From: Aquimarina sp. U1-2
GTDB taxonomy: Bacteria; Bacteroidota; Bacteroidia; Flavobacteriales; Flavobacteriaceae
Reading direction: 5' to 3'
Assembly (NCBI RefSeq): GCF_017897595.1
Contig: NZ_JAGKIK010000001.1
Span: 558,001 to 622,000, forward strand
Length of the DNA stretch: 64,000 bases
Shown one piece after another: positions 45,450 through 53,697 of this stretch. Under the pieces are notes generated by a model. The model was not told the DNA's origin. It ran no database searches and worked only from the letters and a program-made list of their open reading frames with translations. Position 1 is the first letter of the stretch. Every line of letters starts with the position of its first letter. The position numbers and the translations under genes were made by a program.

Positions 45450-46340
45450 ATGTCAAAAAAAGATATTCCTGTCTTCGAAACCAGTAATGACCTACATACC
45501 TTTACCGGCTATGAGCACAGAACCCATATTTCTGATTTTGACATATTTACCTTAGAATCTTTAGAGCCTACCTGCCGTAGATGTATGCCGCCGTATCGGC
45601 AAAATTTTTACCAAATAGGTATTTTGAGCTATACAGGAATTAGCGAGATTAACTTAAACACTAATGCTGTAAAATTAGACCAAAGTCCTTTGTGGTTTGT
45701 CGTACCCGGACAAGTATTTTCCTGGGTACGTGATCCAAAAATAGCAGGGTATCACATTCAATTTAAACGTGAGTTTATAGATGATTCTGTAGGTCATCTT
45801 ACCAGAGAATTTCCATTTCTAAAAGTAGAAGAAAATAGTGTTTTTCTATTGACTCAAGAAGAGCAGTTGCATCTTCAAAATGATATGAAACACATACATA
45901 CCGTATTTCAGGCACCACACCCCTATCAGGAAAAAATGCTTCAAAATATGTTATTGGGTATGCTGTACTTTTGCAAATCTATTTATGAAAGGCATAAAAC
46001 CGTAGAGAGTACCTTATCAAGAGGACAAGCATTAACTCAAAATTTTCAGCAATTGGTAGACAAATTCTATGTAGATACCAAAAATGTAGGTGATTATGCT
46101 GATAAACTAAATGTTACTCCAAATTATTTGACCACTGTCGTAAAAAAAGTTACAGGCAAGTCAGCAAAAGATCTTATTCATAATCGATTACTTTTAGAAA
46201 GTAAAAATATGCTCTCTTTTACCGATATGGATGTCGCCGAAATAGCCTTTCAATTAAACTTTCAGGAGCCTACTCATTTTACTCGTTTTTTTAAAAAACT
46301 AAGCGGTACCACACCCAATAAATTTAGACAAGCTCAGTAG
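45450..46340 (+). CDS. AraC-family regulator (PTHF recognition-helix type)
   Basis: 296 residues. Sensor half: FDIFTLESLEPTCRRCMPPYRQNFYQIGIL with two Cys (RRCMPPYR preceded by TC), LWFVVPGQVFSWVRD, GYHIQFKREFID. DNA-binding half: VGDYADKLNVTPNYLTTVVKKV and DVAEIAFQLNFQEPTHFTRFFKKLSGTTP, nearly the same recognition helices as 33474. The Cys residues might sense electrophiles or oxidants (inference). It precedes the SDR at 46488, whose promoter carries a degenerate copy of the same boxes. Confidence 0.87.
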   Translation: MSKKDIPVFETSNDLHTFTGYEHRTHISDFDIFTLESLEPTCRRCMPPYRQNFYQIGILSYTGISEINLNTNAVKLDQSPLWFVVPGQVFSWVRDPKIAGYHIQFKREFIDDSVGHLTREFPFLKVEENSVFLLTQEEQLHLQNDMKHIHTVFQAPHPYQEKMLQNMLLGMLYFCKSIYERHKTVESTLSRGQALTQNFQQLVDKFYVDTKNVGDYADKLNVTPNYLTTVVKKVTGKSAKDLIHNRLLLESKNMLSFTDMDVAEIAFQLNFQEPTHFTRFFKKLSGTTPNKFRQAQ

Positions 46341-46407
46341 ATTTTAAAATTGACTTACTTCATTTTATCATTCATTATCCTGAATCAACTATAGTTGATA
46401 ACATTTA

Positions 46408-46462
46408 TATCATTATGTATTACAAAGTGGTTATTTATTGACTGTATAACACGGTACCTTTG
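46408..46462 (+). promoter_or_regulatory. AraC-type direct-repeat promoter (degenerate distal box)
   Basis: TATCAT at 46408 (four of six to GGTCAT), GGTTAT at 46429 (21 bp), -7 box TACCTTTG at 46455-46462 (47 bp). The start codon is at 46488. Confidence 0.55.
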
Positions 46463-46487
46463 TGGTGTAATTATAAAGCATAGGAAT

Positions 46488-47189
46488 ATGAAAAGGAATA
46501 AAGTTGCATTAGTCACGGAAGGTGGAAACGGAATGGGAAAAAAATTTTCTCGTATTCTTCAACAAGAAGGGTTTGATGTTATTCTTGCTACAGAAATCAA
46601 TAGCTTTCATACACTAAAGAATGAATTTTTTAATGAACAATCAATTTTTGTCATAGAAAGTGATTTCTCTACAAGTGAACGCTTACAACCTCTTTATGCC
46701 TATATCAAAAAGAAATACGGAAAGTTAGATGTGCTTATCAATAATGCCGAAATAGCCAACGGTTTTGGACAAGATATAGACGCAGTAAAACTGAATGAAA
46801 TTAAGGAACTTTACGAAGCAAATTTCTTCTCGGTAATTCGTGTAGTGCAAACTTTCCACGATTTACTAAAGCGCAGCCGTAAGGGAATTATTGTTAACAT
46901 TACTAGTACCCTTGGTGATATTGAAAAAATACAAGACCAAAATTTTCCCTACGCCTCCTACAAAATGATAGCCTACTCTTCGGCGAAGGCTGCTTTAAAT
47001 ATGTTGACAGTTCTTTTAGCCAAAGAAACACAAAGCGAAAATATTAGTGTAGTCGCTTTTGACCCTGTTCTTATGAAAAATTGTACACACAATTCTGTTT
47101 ATTTTTGTGAAAATGTACAAAAGAAGTTTGTAGAACTGATCAAAAATGATGATACATCGAGAAACCCTATTATCACACTACAGGATTGA
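46488..47189 (+). CDS. Atypical short-chain dehydrogenase/reductase
   Basis: 233 residues from ATG 46488 (MKRNKVALVTEGG); the open frame reaches back to 46395, but the promoter box ends at 46462. The cofactor loop reads TEGGNGMGKKFS instead of TGGxxGIG, NNAG is NNAE, Ser lies in NITSTLGD and YxxxK is present as YSSAKAALN. It follows the AraC gene at 45450, its likely regulator. An oxidoreductase of unknown substrate with possibly altered cofactor preference. Confidence 0.78.
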   Translation: MKRNKVALVTEGGNGMGKKFSRILQQEGFDVILATEINSFHTLKNEFFNEQSIFVIESDFSTSERLQPLYAYIKKKYGKLDVLINNAEIANGFGQDIDAVKLNEIKELYEANFFSVIRVVQTFHDLLKRSRKGIIVNITSTLGDIEKIQDQNFPYASYKMIAYSSAKAALNMLTVLLAKETQSENISVVAFDPVLMKNCTHNSVYFCENVQKKFVELIKNDDTSRNPIITLQD

Positions 47190-47456
47190 GAACGTTTGCC
47201 AATTCAAGCATCTGGGTACATGGTAAAACTCCTACATTCCGCAGAAAAGCATTAAAGAAGTCAAAACCTATGAATACAAATTATAACTCTACCAAACTGA
47301 TTAAAGCTTCAACATAGAACCAAAAATAAAATTGGACGGTTTATTGGTTAAAAGCAGTCCTAGTTTTGTTCATAGGAATTTGAGGCTATTCCGTCAATAG
47401 GATGCTTTTGCTACTTTATTCGTTTTACTTACAAATTATACCTTATTGACCCTTGT
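47190..47456. other. Intergenic spacer between convergent genes
   Basis: No gene, repeat or convincing terminator recognised. It separates the plus-strand SDR from the minus-strand iron-sulphur fusion gene. Confidence 0.4.
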
Positions 47457-49718
47457 TTACAAATCGATAGTAAGGTCTTTGGTTTTACTTCTAGAGCAGC
47501 AAAGTGTAATTTTCATATGCTTATCTTCTGAAGTAAGTATTCTATCTCTAGCATCAGGTTCACCCTCAAGCACGTCGACAGTACAAACTCCACAAATACC
47601 ATAACCGCAAGAAACTGGTGTAAAAATACCATGGCGATCGAGTGCTCTGGTAATCGTTTCGCCCGGTAACACAGGTATTTTTTCTCCTGATGATGCCAAA
47701 ACTATATTGAATTTTTTATCGTCTATGGTAGATCCAAAGTCCTCACTATAAATGGAATTTACATTAATACCACAATTTTCGCCAGCGGCTTTTACATCAT
47801 CCATTAAAGAAGAAGGACCACACGTATAAATTGCAGAATTTTCTGGTGCATCTGTAAATGCTGTTTTTATCCAGCCACGCTCATTATGAATAAAAAGGTT
47901 ATCCCCGGCTAGCGACCTCAACTCATCAGCATAAAGATCTTTATTTTCTTTTTTTACTGCATAATGCACCGCAAAAGATTTATTTAGTTCCGCAAGTTTA
48001 TGTGCCATAGGAACCAATGGTGTGATACCAATACCGCCTGCGACCAGATAGTAAAAATCGTGATGAATACGAAGTGGAAAGTTATTACCTGGCCTATTGA
48101 CTTGTAATACATCACCTACTTGAAGTGTTGCAATTTCTAAAGAACCACCATTTCCTTTCTGTTCTGCTTTTATTCCAAACCTATAATCGTTGTGGTCGCC
48201 AGATGGATTTGATAAGGAATATGCCCGTATTTTACCACTTGGCAACTTTATTTCTGTATGAGCCCCAGCTGCCCATCTCGGCAATACTACACTTTCATCT
48301 CTGGCAGTAAGCTCAAGCCCTATGATATCACCTTTAAATTTTTTGATTCGTTTAACCTTAACTGCTTGCCAGTAATCCTCAATTTTTTCCTTCTTGGTAT
48401 CAATATAGAATTGTTGCTTGTTACTTTTCCGCACCAATCTTTTTTCACTCGGCAGCAGTTCAGGATAACTTTTTTTAACTGCTTTTCTATGCATTTGTAG
48501 CTGAGAGAGAAGATTCCCGTTGTTCGTCTCACTCCAAGGACAAACGGTGATACAAATACCACAGGTATCTTTTTCGTTAAAGTAAGGCATACATCGATCA
48601 AAATCTAAATGGTATTTTTCCGTACCCCTAACCATTTGCTTTTCTGGATAAATAGCCTGTGGAGGGCAGTTCTCTACGCAAATCCTACAATTGACACATA
48701 CATCTTCAACACCTATATCTTGAGGCTTATCATATTCTAGCGGCATATCTGTTAATACAGTTGCAAGCCTTACATTTGCCCCATGCTCCCTGGTAATTAG
48801 TGAGGTATGACGCCCCATCTGTCCCAACCCGGCATTTACGGCTATAGGAATATGAAGAACCTTTGTTGTTGCATTCATCAAATTTGTGTTGGCTTCTGCA
48901 TTATAACCTAGGCTTCTTATATACTTTGCCACTTTGTTTGCAGCTTTACCTACATCTACATAGCCTTCAATAATTGCGGCACCACTATCGTTAGAAGGTA
49001 TGGTGAGCATTGTCTCACGATCCATTGGTGCTGCTAAGGACACCGCATTAGGTAAATAATCTTCTACGCCTTCATAGACAGCTTCCTTAGTTACTTTGGT
49101 ACACCCAATTGCCGAAGCACCTGCTTCAATTCCTATTCGCTTAATTTCTTTTGAATAGAAACTTGGATCATCGATTTCAACTTTTCTCAAAGAAACAGCT
49201 CCATTTTTAAAGTTATTATACCAAGAAGCCTTTAAAACTGATCTCAAAGCTTTTTTAGGTGTAGACATTACAAACAATAATTCCATTGCACCATACGTGT
49301 GAGAATACCCATTGTGATAGAATTTCTTAACTGGTCTAAATTCAGTTTCACCCATGCCTGATAATACTTTACCTGGTAATGGTTCTTCGTCGTATTTTAA
49401 AACATAATTAGGCTCTGGATATTCAGCTTTCCTCATTTGTCTAGCCTTAAACCTATGAGGTACCACAGGTGCAGCCGGTATAGGCTTATTGTGATTTTTC
49501 TTCTTCAGATCCTCCGGTAATTTTTTCGCAAAAACAAACTTATCTACAAAAATGGGCTTACCTGCTTTTTTTCTACGATTCAAATACCAAATCCATAATT
49601 CTCTAAGACCGTGGGAAAATAAAAATAGTAATGATATTGCTATACTGGTTTTGACAACAGTATATCCTCGATTCAAAACCTGAGTTATATATGTAATTTT
49701 GGCGTTTGACCTTTCCAT
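47457..49718 (-). CDS. Reductive dehalogenase/QueG-like Fe-S protein fused to an NAD(P)H flavin reductase and ferredoxin
   Basis: 753 residues in three parts after one N-terminal membrane helix (about 24-42). Part 1 (about 70-420): a corrinoid-type reductase region (KRIGIEAGASAIGCTKV; AVNAGLGQMGRHTSLITREHGANVRLATVLTDMPL) and two 4Fe-4S clusters, CVNCRICVENCPP and CGICITVCPW. Part 2 (about 440-660): a ferredoxin-reductase unit with RAYSLSNPSG (flavin), VAGGIGITPLVPM and YTCGPSSLMDDV (NAD(P)H). Part 3 (about 665-753): plant-type 2Fe-2S CGYGICGVCTVDVLEG...C. This order matches the known self-sufficient aerobic reductive dehalogenases such as BhbA. No B12 or halide residue was verified, so an epoxyqueuosine-reductase-like activity is possible. 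ATG 49718 is preferred over GTG 49760. Confidence 0.75.
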   Translation of the reverse strand: MERSNAKITYITQVLNRGYTVVKTSIAISLLFLFSHGLRELWIWYLNRRKKAGKPIFVDKFVFAKKLPEDLKKKNHNKPIPAAPVVPHRFKARQMRKAEYPEPNYVLKYDEEPLPGKVLSGMGETEFRPVKKFYHNGYSHTYGAMELLFVMSTPKKALRSVLKASWYNNFKNGAVSLRKVEIDDPSFYSKEIKRIGIEAGASAIGCTKVTKEAVYEGVEDYLPNAVSLAAPMDRETMLTIPSNDSGAAIIEGYVDVGKAANKVAKYIRSLGYNAEANTNLMNATTKVLHIPIAVNAGLGQMGRHTSLITREHGANVRLATVLTDMPLEYDKPQDIGVEDVCVNCRICVENCPPQAIYPEKQMVRGTEKYHLDFDRCMPYFNEKDTCGICITVCPWSETNNGNLLSQLQMHRKAVKKSYPELLPSEKRLVRKSNKQQFYIDTKKEKIEDYWQAVKVKRIKKFKGDIIGLELTARDESVVLPRWAAGAHTEIKLPSGKIRAYSLSNPSGDHNDYRFGIKAEQKGNGGSLEIATLQVGDVLQVNRPGNNFPLRIHHDFYYLVAGGIGITPLVPMAHKLAELNKSFAVHYAVKKENKDLYADELRSLAGDNLFIHNERGWIKTAFTDAPENSAIYTCGPSSLMDDVKAAGENCGINVNSIYSEDFGSTIDDKKFNIVLASSGEKIPVLPGETITRALDRHGIFTPVSCGYGICGVCTVDVLEGEPDARDRILTSEDKHMKITLCCSRSKTKDLTIDL

Positions 49719-49838
49719 AAGGGAATTTCTTGATATGATGATTATAACTTGAGAAAACACTTTTTTAAGGCAGTACTTTACAAAGAATTCATAAATAAAT
49801 ACAACGACTCCCTTTAATTGATAGGTACTCTTTACCTG

Positions 49839-50498
49839 TTAGGAAATTGCCCTTTCTAAATATTCATTAAGCGGTTGTAGTTTGAGATATGTGTCTTCTA
49901 CAAAGTCTACAAAATCATCGCTGGCTACAAGCTCTTGGGTAATATCTGCTTTTGCTAAAATATTTTTGTATCGAAGTAGTTCTATGTGCTCGTGATCATC
50001 GCTGTATCCGCGAGGTGATGTTTTTAATTTTTGATCATCTTCTGCTAATCCTCCAAAATGTTTTTGAAAATCTTTTTCTTCGATAATGTTTTGAAGCTTT
50101 TCGCCATCGTAATCAATAGCATCTCTTACCTTTTTAAGTGTATTGTTGTCTGGTCGATGCAGTCCGCCACCGATAAAACAACCACCAACACCCACAGAAA
50201 TATGTATTTTGGAAATTTTGCTTTCTTTGGTCATCGGCGAGCAGGTAAAATAATCTTTGTAGATAGGTTTATCCGGTTGAAAACGCCTATTGTTATTGAT
50301 TCTCATTATTGTGTCTTTGGGTTTAAATTGCTCAAAGTAAGAATCGCGTTCCTCGAGTCGTTCCAGAATAAGAGACACTTCTTTGAGCCATCTCTCTTTG
50401 GCTGTGTGGTAACGCTCACGGTTTTTATCCATCCAATCTTTAGCGTTGTTATTACTTAGATCCCTTAAAAACCGAAAAATATATTCTTTCTGTACCAT
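49839..50498 (-). CDS. DUF2461 family protein (paralogue of 61413)
   Basis: 219 residues, DUF2461: FRFLRDLSNNNAKDWMDKNRERYHTAK, IMRINNNRRFQPDKPIYKDYF, ISVGVGGCFIGGGLHRPD, LKTSPRGYSDDHEHIELLRYKN. Function unknown. Starts 2 bp after the DUF892 gene's stop, so both form one operon. A close copy stands at 61413 on the other strand in an efflux operon. Confidence 0.9.
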   Translation of the reverse strand: MVQKEYIFRFLRDLSNNNAKDWMDKNRERYHTAKERWLKEVSLILERLEERDSYFEQFKPKDTIMRINNNRRFQPDKPIYKDYFTCSPMTKESKISKIHISVGVGGCFIGGGLHRPDNNTLKKVRDAIDYDGEKLQNIIEEKDFQKHFGGLAEDDQKLKTSPRGYSDDHEHIELLRYKNILAKADITQELVASDDFVDFVEDTYLKLQPLNEYLERAIS

Positions 50499-50500
50499 AC

Positions 50501-51025
50501 CTATGACAACTCACTTAATAAACGTTGTTCCATATCACGCATTTGTTTGATGGCATCATCGTTAGAAATTACTGATTTGCCATCTTTTTGAAGTAAGCTG
50601 AGATCTTCTTCAAGCCCCATATGTTTGGCCAACGTAATAAAGGTTTCAAAACCAGCAATAGGATAATGTATAAGGTTACGTAGTTTACTGATAATGGCTA
50701 AATCCCTGAGTTGTGATTTTTCGTAGTCCTGTTCTAAGACCAATGCCTCAGCTTCAGCGCCCAATGCCGTAAGTGCTTTGTTCTGGGTATTGTCGAAATG
50801 CCGGTTATGGTTTTCAAATATTCCGTCAAAAATCTCCAAAGCTTTGTCCATTGCGCTCAATGCAATGCCAACAAATTCTTTGACTTCTTTGTCTTGAGCT
50901 TTATCTTTAATTTTCTGTATTGATGAACGTGATTTTTCGCATCCATTGCTCATATCTTCTACCTGCGTAAGGTAAAGTTCTTTGACTGTTGTAATTTCTA
51001 ATAATTGAGTTTTCATACCATTCAT
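50501..51025 (-). CDS. DUF892 ferritin-like protein (YciE family)
   Basis: 174 residues of four-helix ferritin-like DUF892 type: VKELYLTQVEDMSNGCEKS, KEFVGIALSAMDKALEIFDGIFENHNRH, RDLAIISKLRNLIHYPIAGFETFITLAKHMG (E and H metal-type residues), MRDMEQRLLSELS. YciE-type proteins are stress-related in enterobacteria; the metal role is unclear. Two starts are possible (51025 and 51016). The operator at 51058-51075 lies just upstream. Confidence 0.82.
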   Translation of the reverse strand: MNGMKTQLLEITTVKELYLTQVEDMSNGCEKSRSSIQKIKDKAQDKEVKEFVGIALSAMDKALEIFDGIFENHNRHFDNTQNKALTALGAEAEALVLEQDYEKSQLRDLAIISKLRNLIHYPIAGFETFITLAKHMGLEEDLSLLQKDGKSVISNDDAIKQMRDMEQRLLSELS

Positions 51026-51057
51026 TTTTTTAGTTTGGCTTAATATAAAAGTACATC

Positions 51058-51075
51058 GTGACAACGTATTGTCAC
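51058..51075 (-). promoter_or_regulatory. Palindromic operator upstream of the DUF892-DUF2461 operon
   Basis: GTGACAA (51058-51064), CGTA, TTGTCAC (51069-51075): perfect 7-bp inverted repeat in the 82-bp gap between the HTH gene and the DUF892 gene. Probably the binding site of the HTH regulator; it would block transcription of the downstream pair. Confidence 0.6.
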
Positions 51076-51107
51076 AACATTGAAAATTTAGCAAATACTT
51101 ATGAATA

Positions 51108-51527
51108 TTAGCGATGCACTATATCCCTTATGGAGGTCTGAATGGATAATGGAAGATTTTCGAACAGCTTTTTCACAGCATTGTCAAAGTCCTGATAATA
51201 CTCAGGGGAATGGCATTTTATATGGAGCTTACTTATGTAAAGGGCACGAATTTCTTCTTCACTGAGATCAGATACAAAAACATCTAGTGAATTTGCTAAA
51301 TATACTCCCTGTTCTTTATTGATAAGTATCGGAATATTTGCCTTCTGAAGTGTGTTAATATCTCTATATATAGTTCGTTTAGATACATTGAATGCCTCTG
51401 CAAGAAATGTAGGAGTTAATTTCTTGGGCGTATGACAGCGGTCTATAATGGCGATAAGCCTTTCTAATTTTTTTTGATCTTTTTCTTTCAATACTAAATA
51501 AGTACTCGCTACTAAATCGGTAGTCAA
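51108..51527 (-). CDS. Small DeoR/HTH_11-type transcriptional regulator
   Basis: 139 residues. Winged HTH LERLIAIIDRCHTPKKLTPTFLAEAFNVSKRTIYRDINTLQKANIPI and GVYLAN, as in the WYL/DeoR regulators, but too short for a WYL ligand domain (usually about 230-330 residues). The C-terminal part (EEEIRALYISKLHIKCHSPEYYQDFDNAVKKLF) resembles the start of the WYL-linked helical region, so it may be a minimal version. It is the first gene before the operator and the DUF892-DUF2461 operon. Confidence 0.78.
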   Translation of the reverse strand: MTTDLVASTYLVLKEKDQKKLERLIAIIDRCHTPKKLTPTFLAEAFNVSKRTIYRDINTLQKANIPILINKEQGVYLANSLDVFVSDLSEEEIRALYISKLHIKCHSPEYYQDFDNAVKKLFENLPLSIQTSIRDIVHR

Positions 51528-51658
51528 GATTTCACATTTAAAAGAAAAAAATACTAAAAATTTTTAATTAGGATGAACTCATTACATTTTGGGAATAGCG
51601 CTTTCGCGAAAATTTTTCTATACACAAACTGAGCTTTTTAGACTATTTTTCAAATTTC
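51528..51658. other. Spacer between the HTH regulator and AraC genes
   Basis: Holds a partial copy of the flavobacterial palindrome (GCTTTCGCGAAA at 51600-51611). No gene. Confidence 0.4.
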
Positions 51659-52558
51659 TTATTGCGCCATAAATTCTGAAGGCGTCATACCTGTATGTTT
51701 CTTGAAAAATTTAGTAAAGTAACTGGTGTCAGAAAACTTTAAAATGTAAGCCACCTGGGTAATACTTATCCTACTATTTTTAAGCAACGACTTTGCCTCA
51801 AGGATTAGCCGCTCTGTAATAAGTTGCCTGGCAGACCGACCCGTCATTTTTCTTAGTACATCACTCAAATGATTAGGGTGTACAAAAAGTTTTTCAGCAT
51901 AATCTTTAACCGAAAACAAATGTTCAATTTTATCTGATACTAATTCATAAAAATGATGTTCTAATGCCGAATTAAAGTTGATCACCAATTCGTTATCGGC
52001 ATCCTTAGGAGAATTATCTAATTTGTATTTGCACACCACGCCTGCTTCTTCTAATATAATATGCAACTGATGCCAACAACAATTTATAGAGTTGCGTTGG
52101 TAATACTCGTACAACTGTTTAAAATAGTTTAAAAAGACTTCTAATTGCGAATCATTAAGTTGAAACTTTTGCTGTCCTTCTAAAGAATAATAAGGATAAT
52201 CGCTGTAATGCGTTGTCAATTTGATTTCTGTGGTAAAATCATCAGAGAACAGACATACAAAACCTTCCCAATTATTGGTATCTCGATGATAATGTCGTAA
52301 ATGCCTTGGCCCCAAAAAATATAGAGAACCACGGCACATTGTATAATCATGCAATCCTATTTTATACGTAGCTGTTCCTTCCTTTAAGAGAATAACTACA
52401 TAGGTACTACTGCGGTAAAGTCCGGTATGATTAAGTTGGCTATCCGGTGCATCTTCTAATCTGTGAATATGAAAATGCAGATGTTTAGCACGTACCGTTT
52501 TCAAACCTTTGAGTAAATCGGCTATGGTATCATAGTAAGCAATAGATTGTTCCTGCAT
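51659..52558 (-). CDS. AraC-family regulator, paralogue of 23463
   Basis: 299 residues: YYDTIADLLKGLKTVRAKHLHFHIHRL, YRSSTYVVILLKEGTATYKIGLHDYTM, GSLYFLGPRHLRHYHRD, then double HTH VKDYAEKLFVHPNHLSDVLRKM and SITQVAYILKFSDTSYFTKFFKKHTGMTP. Shares the sensor motifs of the AraC at 23463, so it may respond to the same type of signal. It is divergent from moaD/moaE, whose promoter carries AGTGACA direct repeats of the second type; I infer it acts there. Confidence 0.87.
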   Translation of the reverse strand: MQEQSIAYYDTIADLLKGLKTVRAKHLHFHIHRLEDAPDSQLNHTGLYRSSTYVVILLKEGTATYKIGLHDYTMCRGSLYFLGPRHLRHYHRDTNNWEGFVCLFSDDFTTEIKLTTHYSDYPYYSLEGQQKFQLNDSQLEVFLNYFKQLYEYYQRNSINCCWHQLHIILEEAGVVCKYKLDNSPKDADNELVINFNSALEHHFYELVSDKIEHLFSVKDYAEKLFVHPNHLSDVLRKMTGRSARQLITERLILEAKSLLKNSRISITQVAYILKFSDTSYFTKFFKKHTGMTPSEFMAQ

Positions 52559-52904
52559 TAAATTAAAATTTCAATTATTGTACGCTACAGACAAAAAACT
52601 GCATTCATTATTCTTAAGTATAAAAAAAATAATGATCTATAGCGTACCCATTCTATTTGATTAATTCAGATTATGCATTAAAAGTCTCATAACGAAGTTC
52701 TAATGTACAATCCGGGTTTAAAATTAAAGATAACCATATACAAATGCTTAGTTATGACACTTTTCTCAGGTTAGAGGGCACAAAAAGAACATTTTCATCA
52801 TATATAAGGAGTGACAGAAAATATAGAAAAAGTGACATAATAAAGTGAAGCCACAAATCTACATTTACGATTATAACGAACCTTACGGTAGTGCGAGCAA
52901 AAGT
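52559..52904 (+). promoter_or_regulatory. Divergent region with a second-type direct-repeat promoter for moaD
   Basis: TGACA at 52812 and 52833 (in GGAGTGACAG and AAAAAGTGACAT), 21 bp apart, with TACATTTA at 52860-52867 (one mismatch to TAnnTTTG) 48 bp after the first. This promoter excludes the GTG at 52845 as the moaD start. The region otherwise shows no gene. Confidence 0.55.
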
Positions 52905-53141
52905 ATGAGAGTTAAAACATTTGGAATATCAAAGGATATTATAGGTGAGTCAACATTAACATTGAATGTAGATAAACCGATGACCGTAAGTGATTTGAAA
53001 GAATTTTTGAATAAACAATATCCCAAAATGAGCACGATAGGCACTTACAGTATTGCTGTAAATCAAGAATACGCAGATAACCATCAAAACTTATATCTGG
53101 ATGACGAAATCGCAATCATTCCGCCCGTTAGCGGCGGTTGA
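52905..53141 (+). CDS. moaD: Molybdopterin synthase small subunit MoaD
   Basis: 78 residues from ATG 52905 (MRVKTFGISKDIIGES), the usual MoaD start. The beta-grasp fold ends with the essential diglycine PPVSGG (positions 73-78) whose C-terminus is thiocarboxylated to supply sulphur. A longer frame from GTG 52845 adds non-family residues and starts within the promoter. Overlaps moaE by 41 bp. Confidence 0.9.
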   Translation: MRVKTFGISKDIIGESTLTLNVDKPMTVSDLKEFLNKQYPKMSTIGTYSIAVNQEYADNHQNLYLDDEIAIIPPVSGG

Positions 53142-53562
53142 GAAAAAAAACCAATCCATACAACTGGTCAACACCATTAACATTGCTAAAGCCATAGAAC
53201 AGTTGGAAAACTCAGAAGCAAGCGCACAGTCTATTTTTATAGGAACAGTACCTAGTATGAGTGGCAGCTTTGAAGTAAAAAAATTGTTTTTTGAAAGCTA
53301 TGAGCAAATGGCTATTAAGGAAATGGCTAAAATTTCAGACGTAGCACTAAGCGAATTCAACCTTAAAAAAGTAATACTCTGGCACTGTTTATCTACAAAG
53401 GTTGTAGGAGAAACCGTTGTGTTTGTGGGTACGTGCTCTACCCATAGAGCAGATGCTATAGCCGCCACCAAATATATTATAGACACACTTAAAGAAATGG
53501 TTCCGATATGGAAAAAAGAATACTTTAAAAATGGCTCGATCTGGGCCAATGCTCATCCTTAA
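53101..53562 (+). CDS. moaE: Molybdopterin synthase large subunit MoaE
   Basis: 153 residues. Conserved end SSxHR-type CSTHRADAIAATKYIIDTLKEMVPIWKKEYFKNGSIWA and WHCLSTKVVGE; the catalytic Lys is in VPIWKKE. With MoaD it forms the synthase that adds dithiolene sulphurs to cPMP. The ATG 53101 overlaps moaD by 41 bp in another frame and its first dozen residues are not family-like; a non-ATG start further in is possible. Supplies cofactor for IorAB. Confidence 0.9.
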   Translation: MTKSQSFRPLAAVEKKNQSIQLVNTINIAKAIEQLENSEASAQSIFIGTVPSMSGSFEVKKLFFESYEQMAIKEMAKISDVALSEFNLKKVILWHCLSTKVVGETVVFVGTCSTHRADAIAATKYIIDTLKEMVPIWKKEYFKNGSIWANAHP

Positions 53563-53697
53563 AATGCTACCACAACTACCTTAGAGAAATAAACTACTCT
53601 AGTAAAAAGAGTTCATCAGAACTGGAATGGAACCATAATTGAATCTTTTACCATGTCAAAAAATAACACGCAGTATTTGTTGAGGGGTTACAGGAAC

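Noticed and set aside
50227-50236. TTTGGTCAT inside the DUF2461 gene
   Set aside because: It lies in coding sequence without the second box or a -7 box; chance match.
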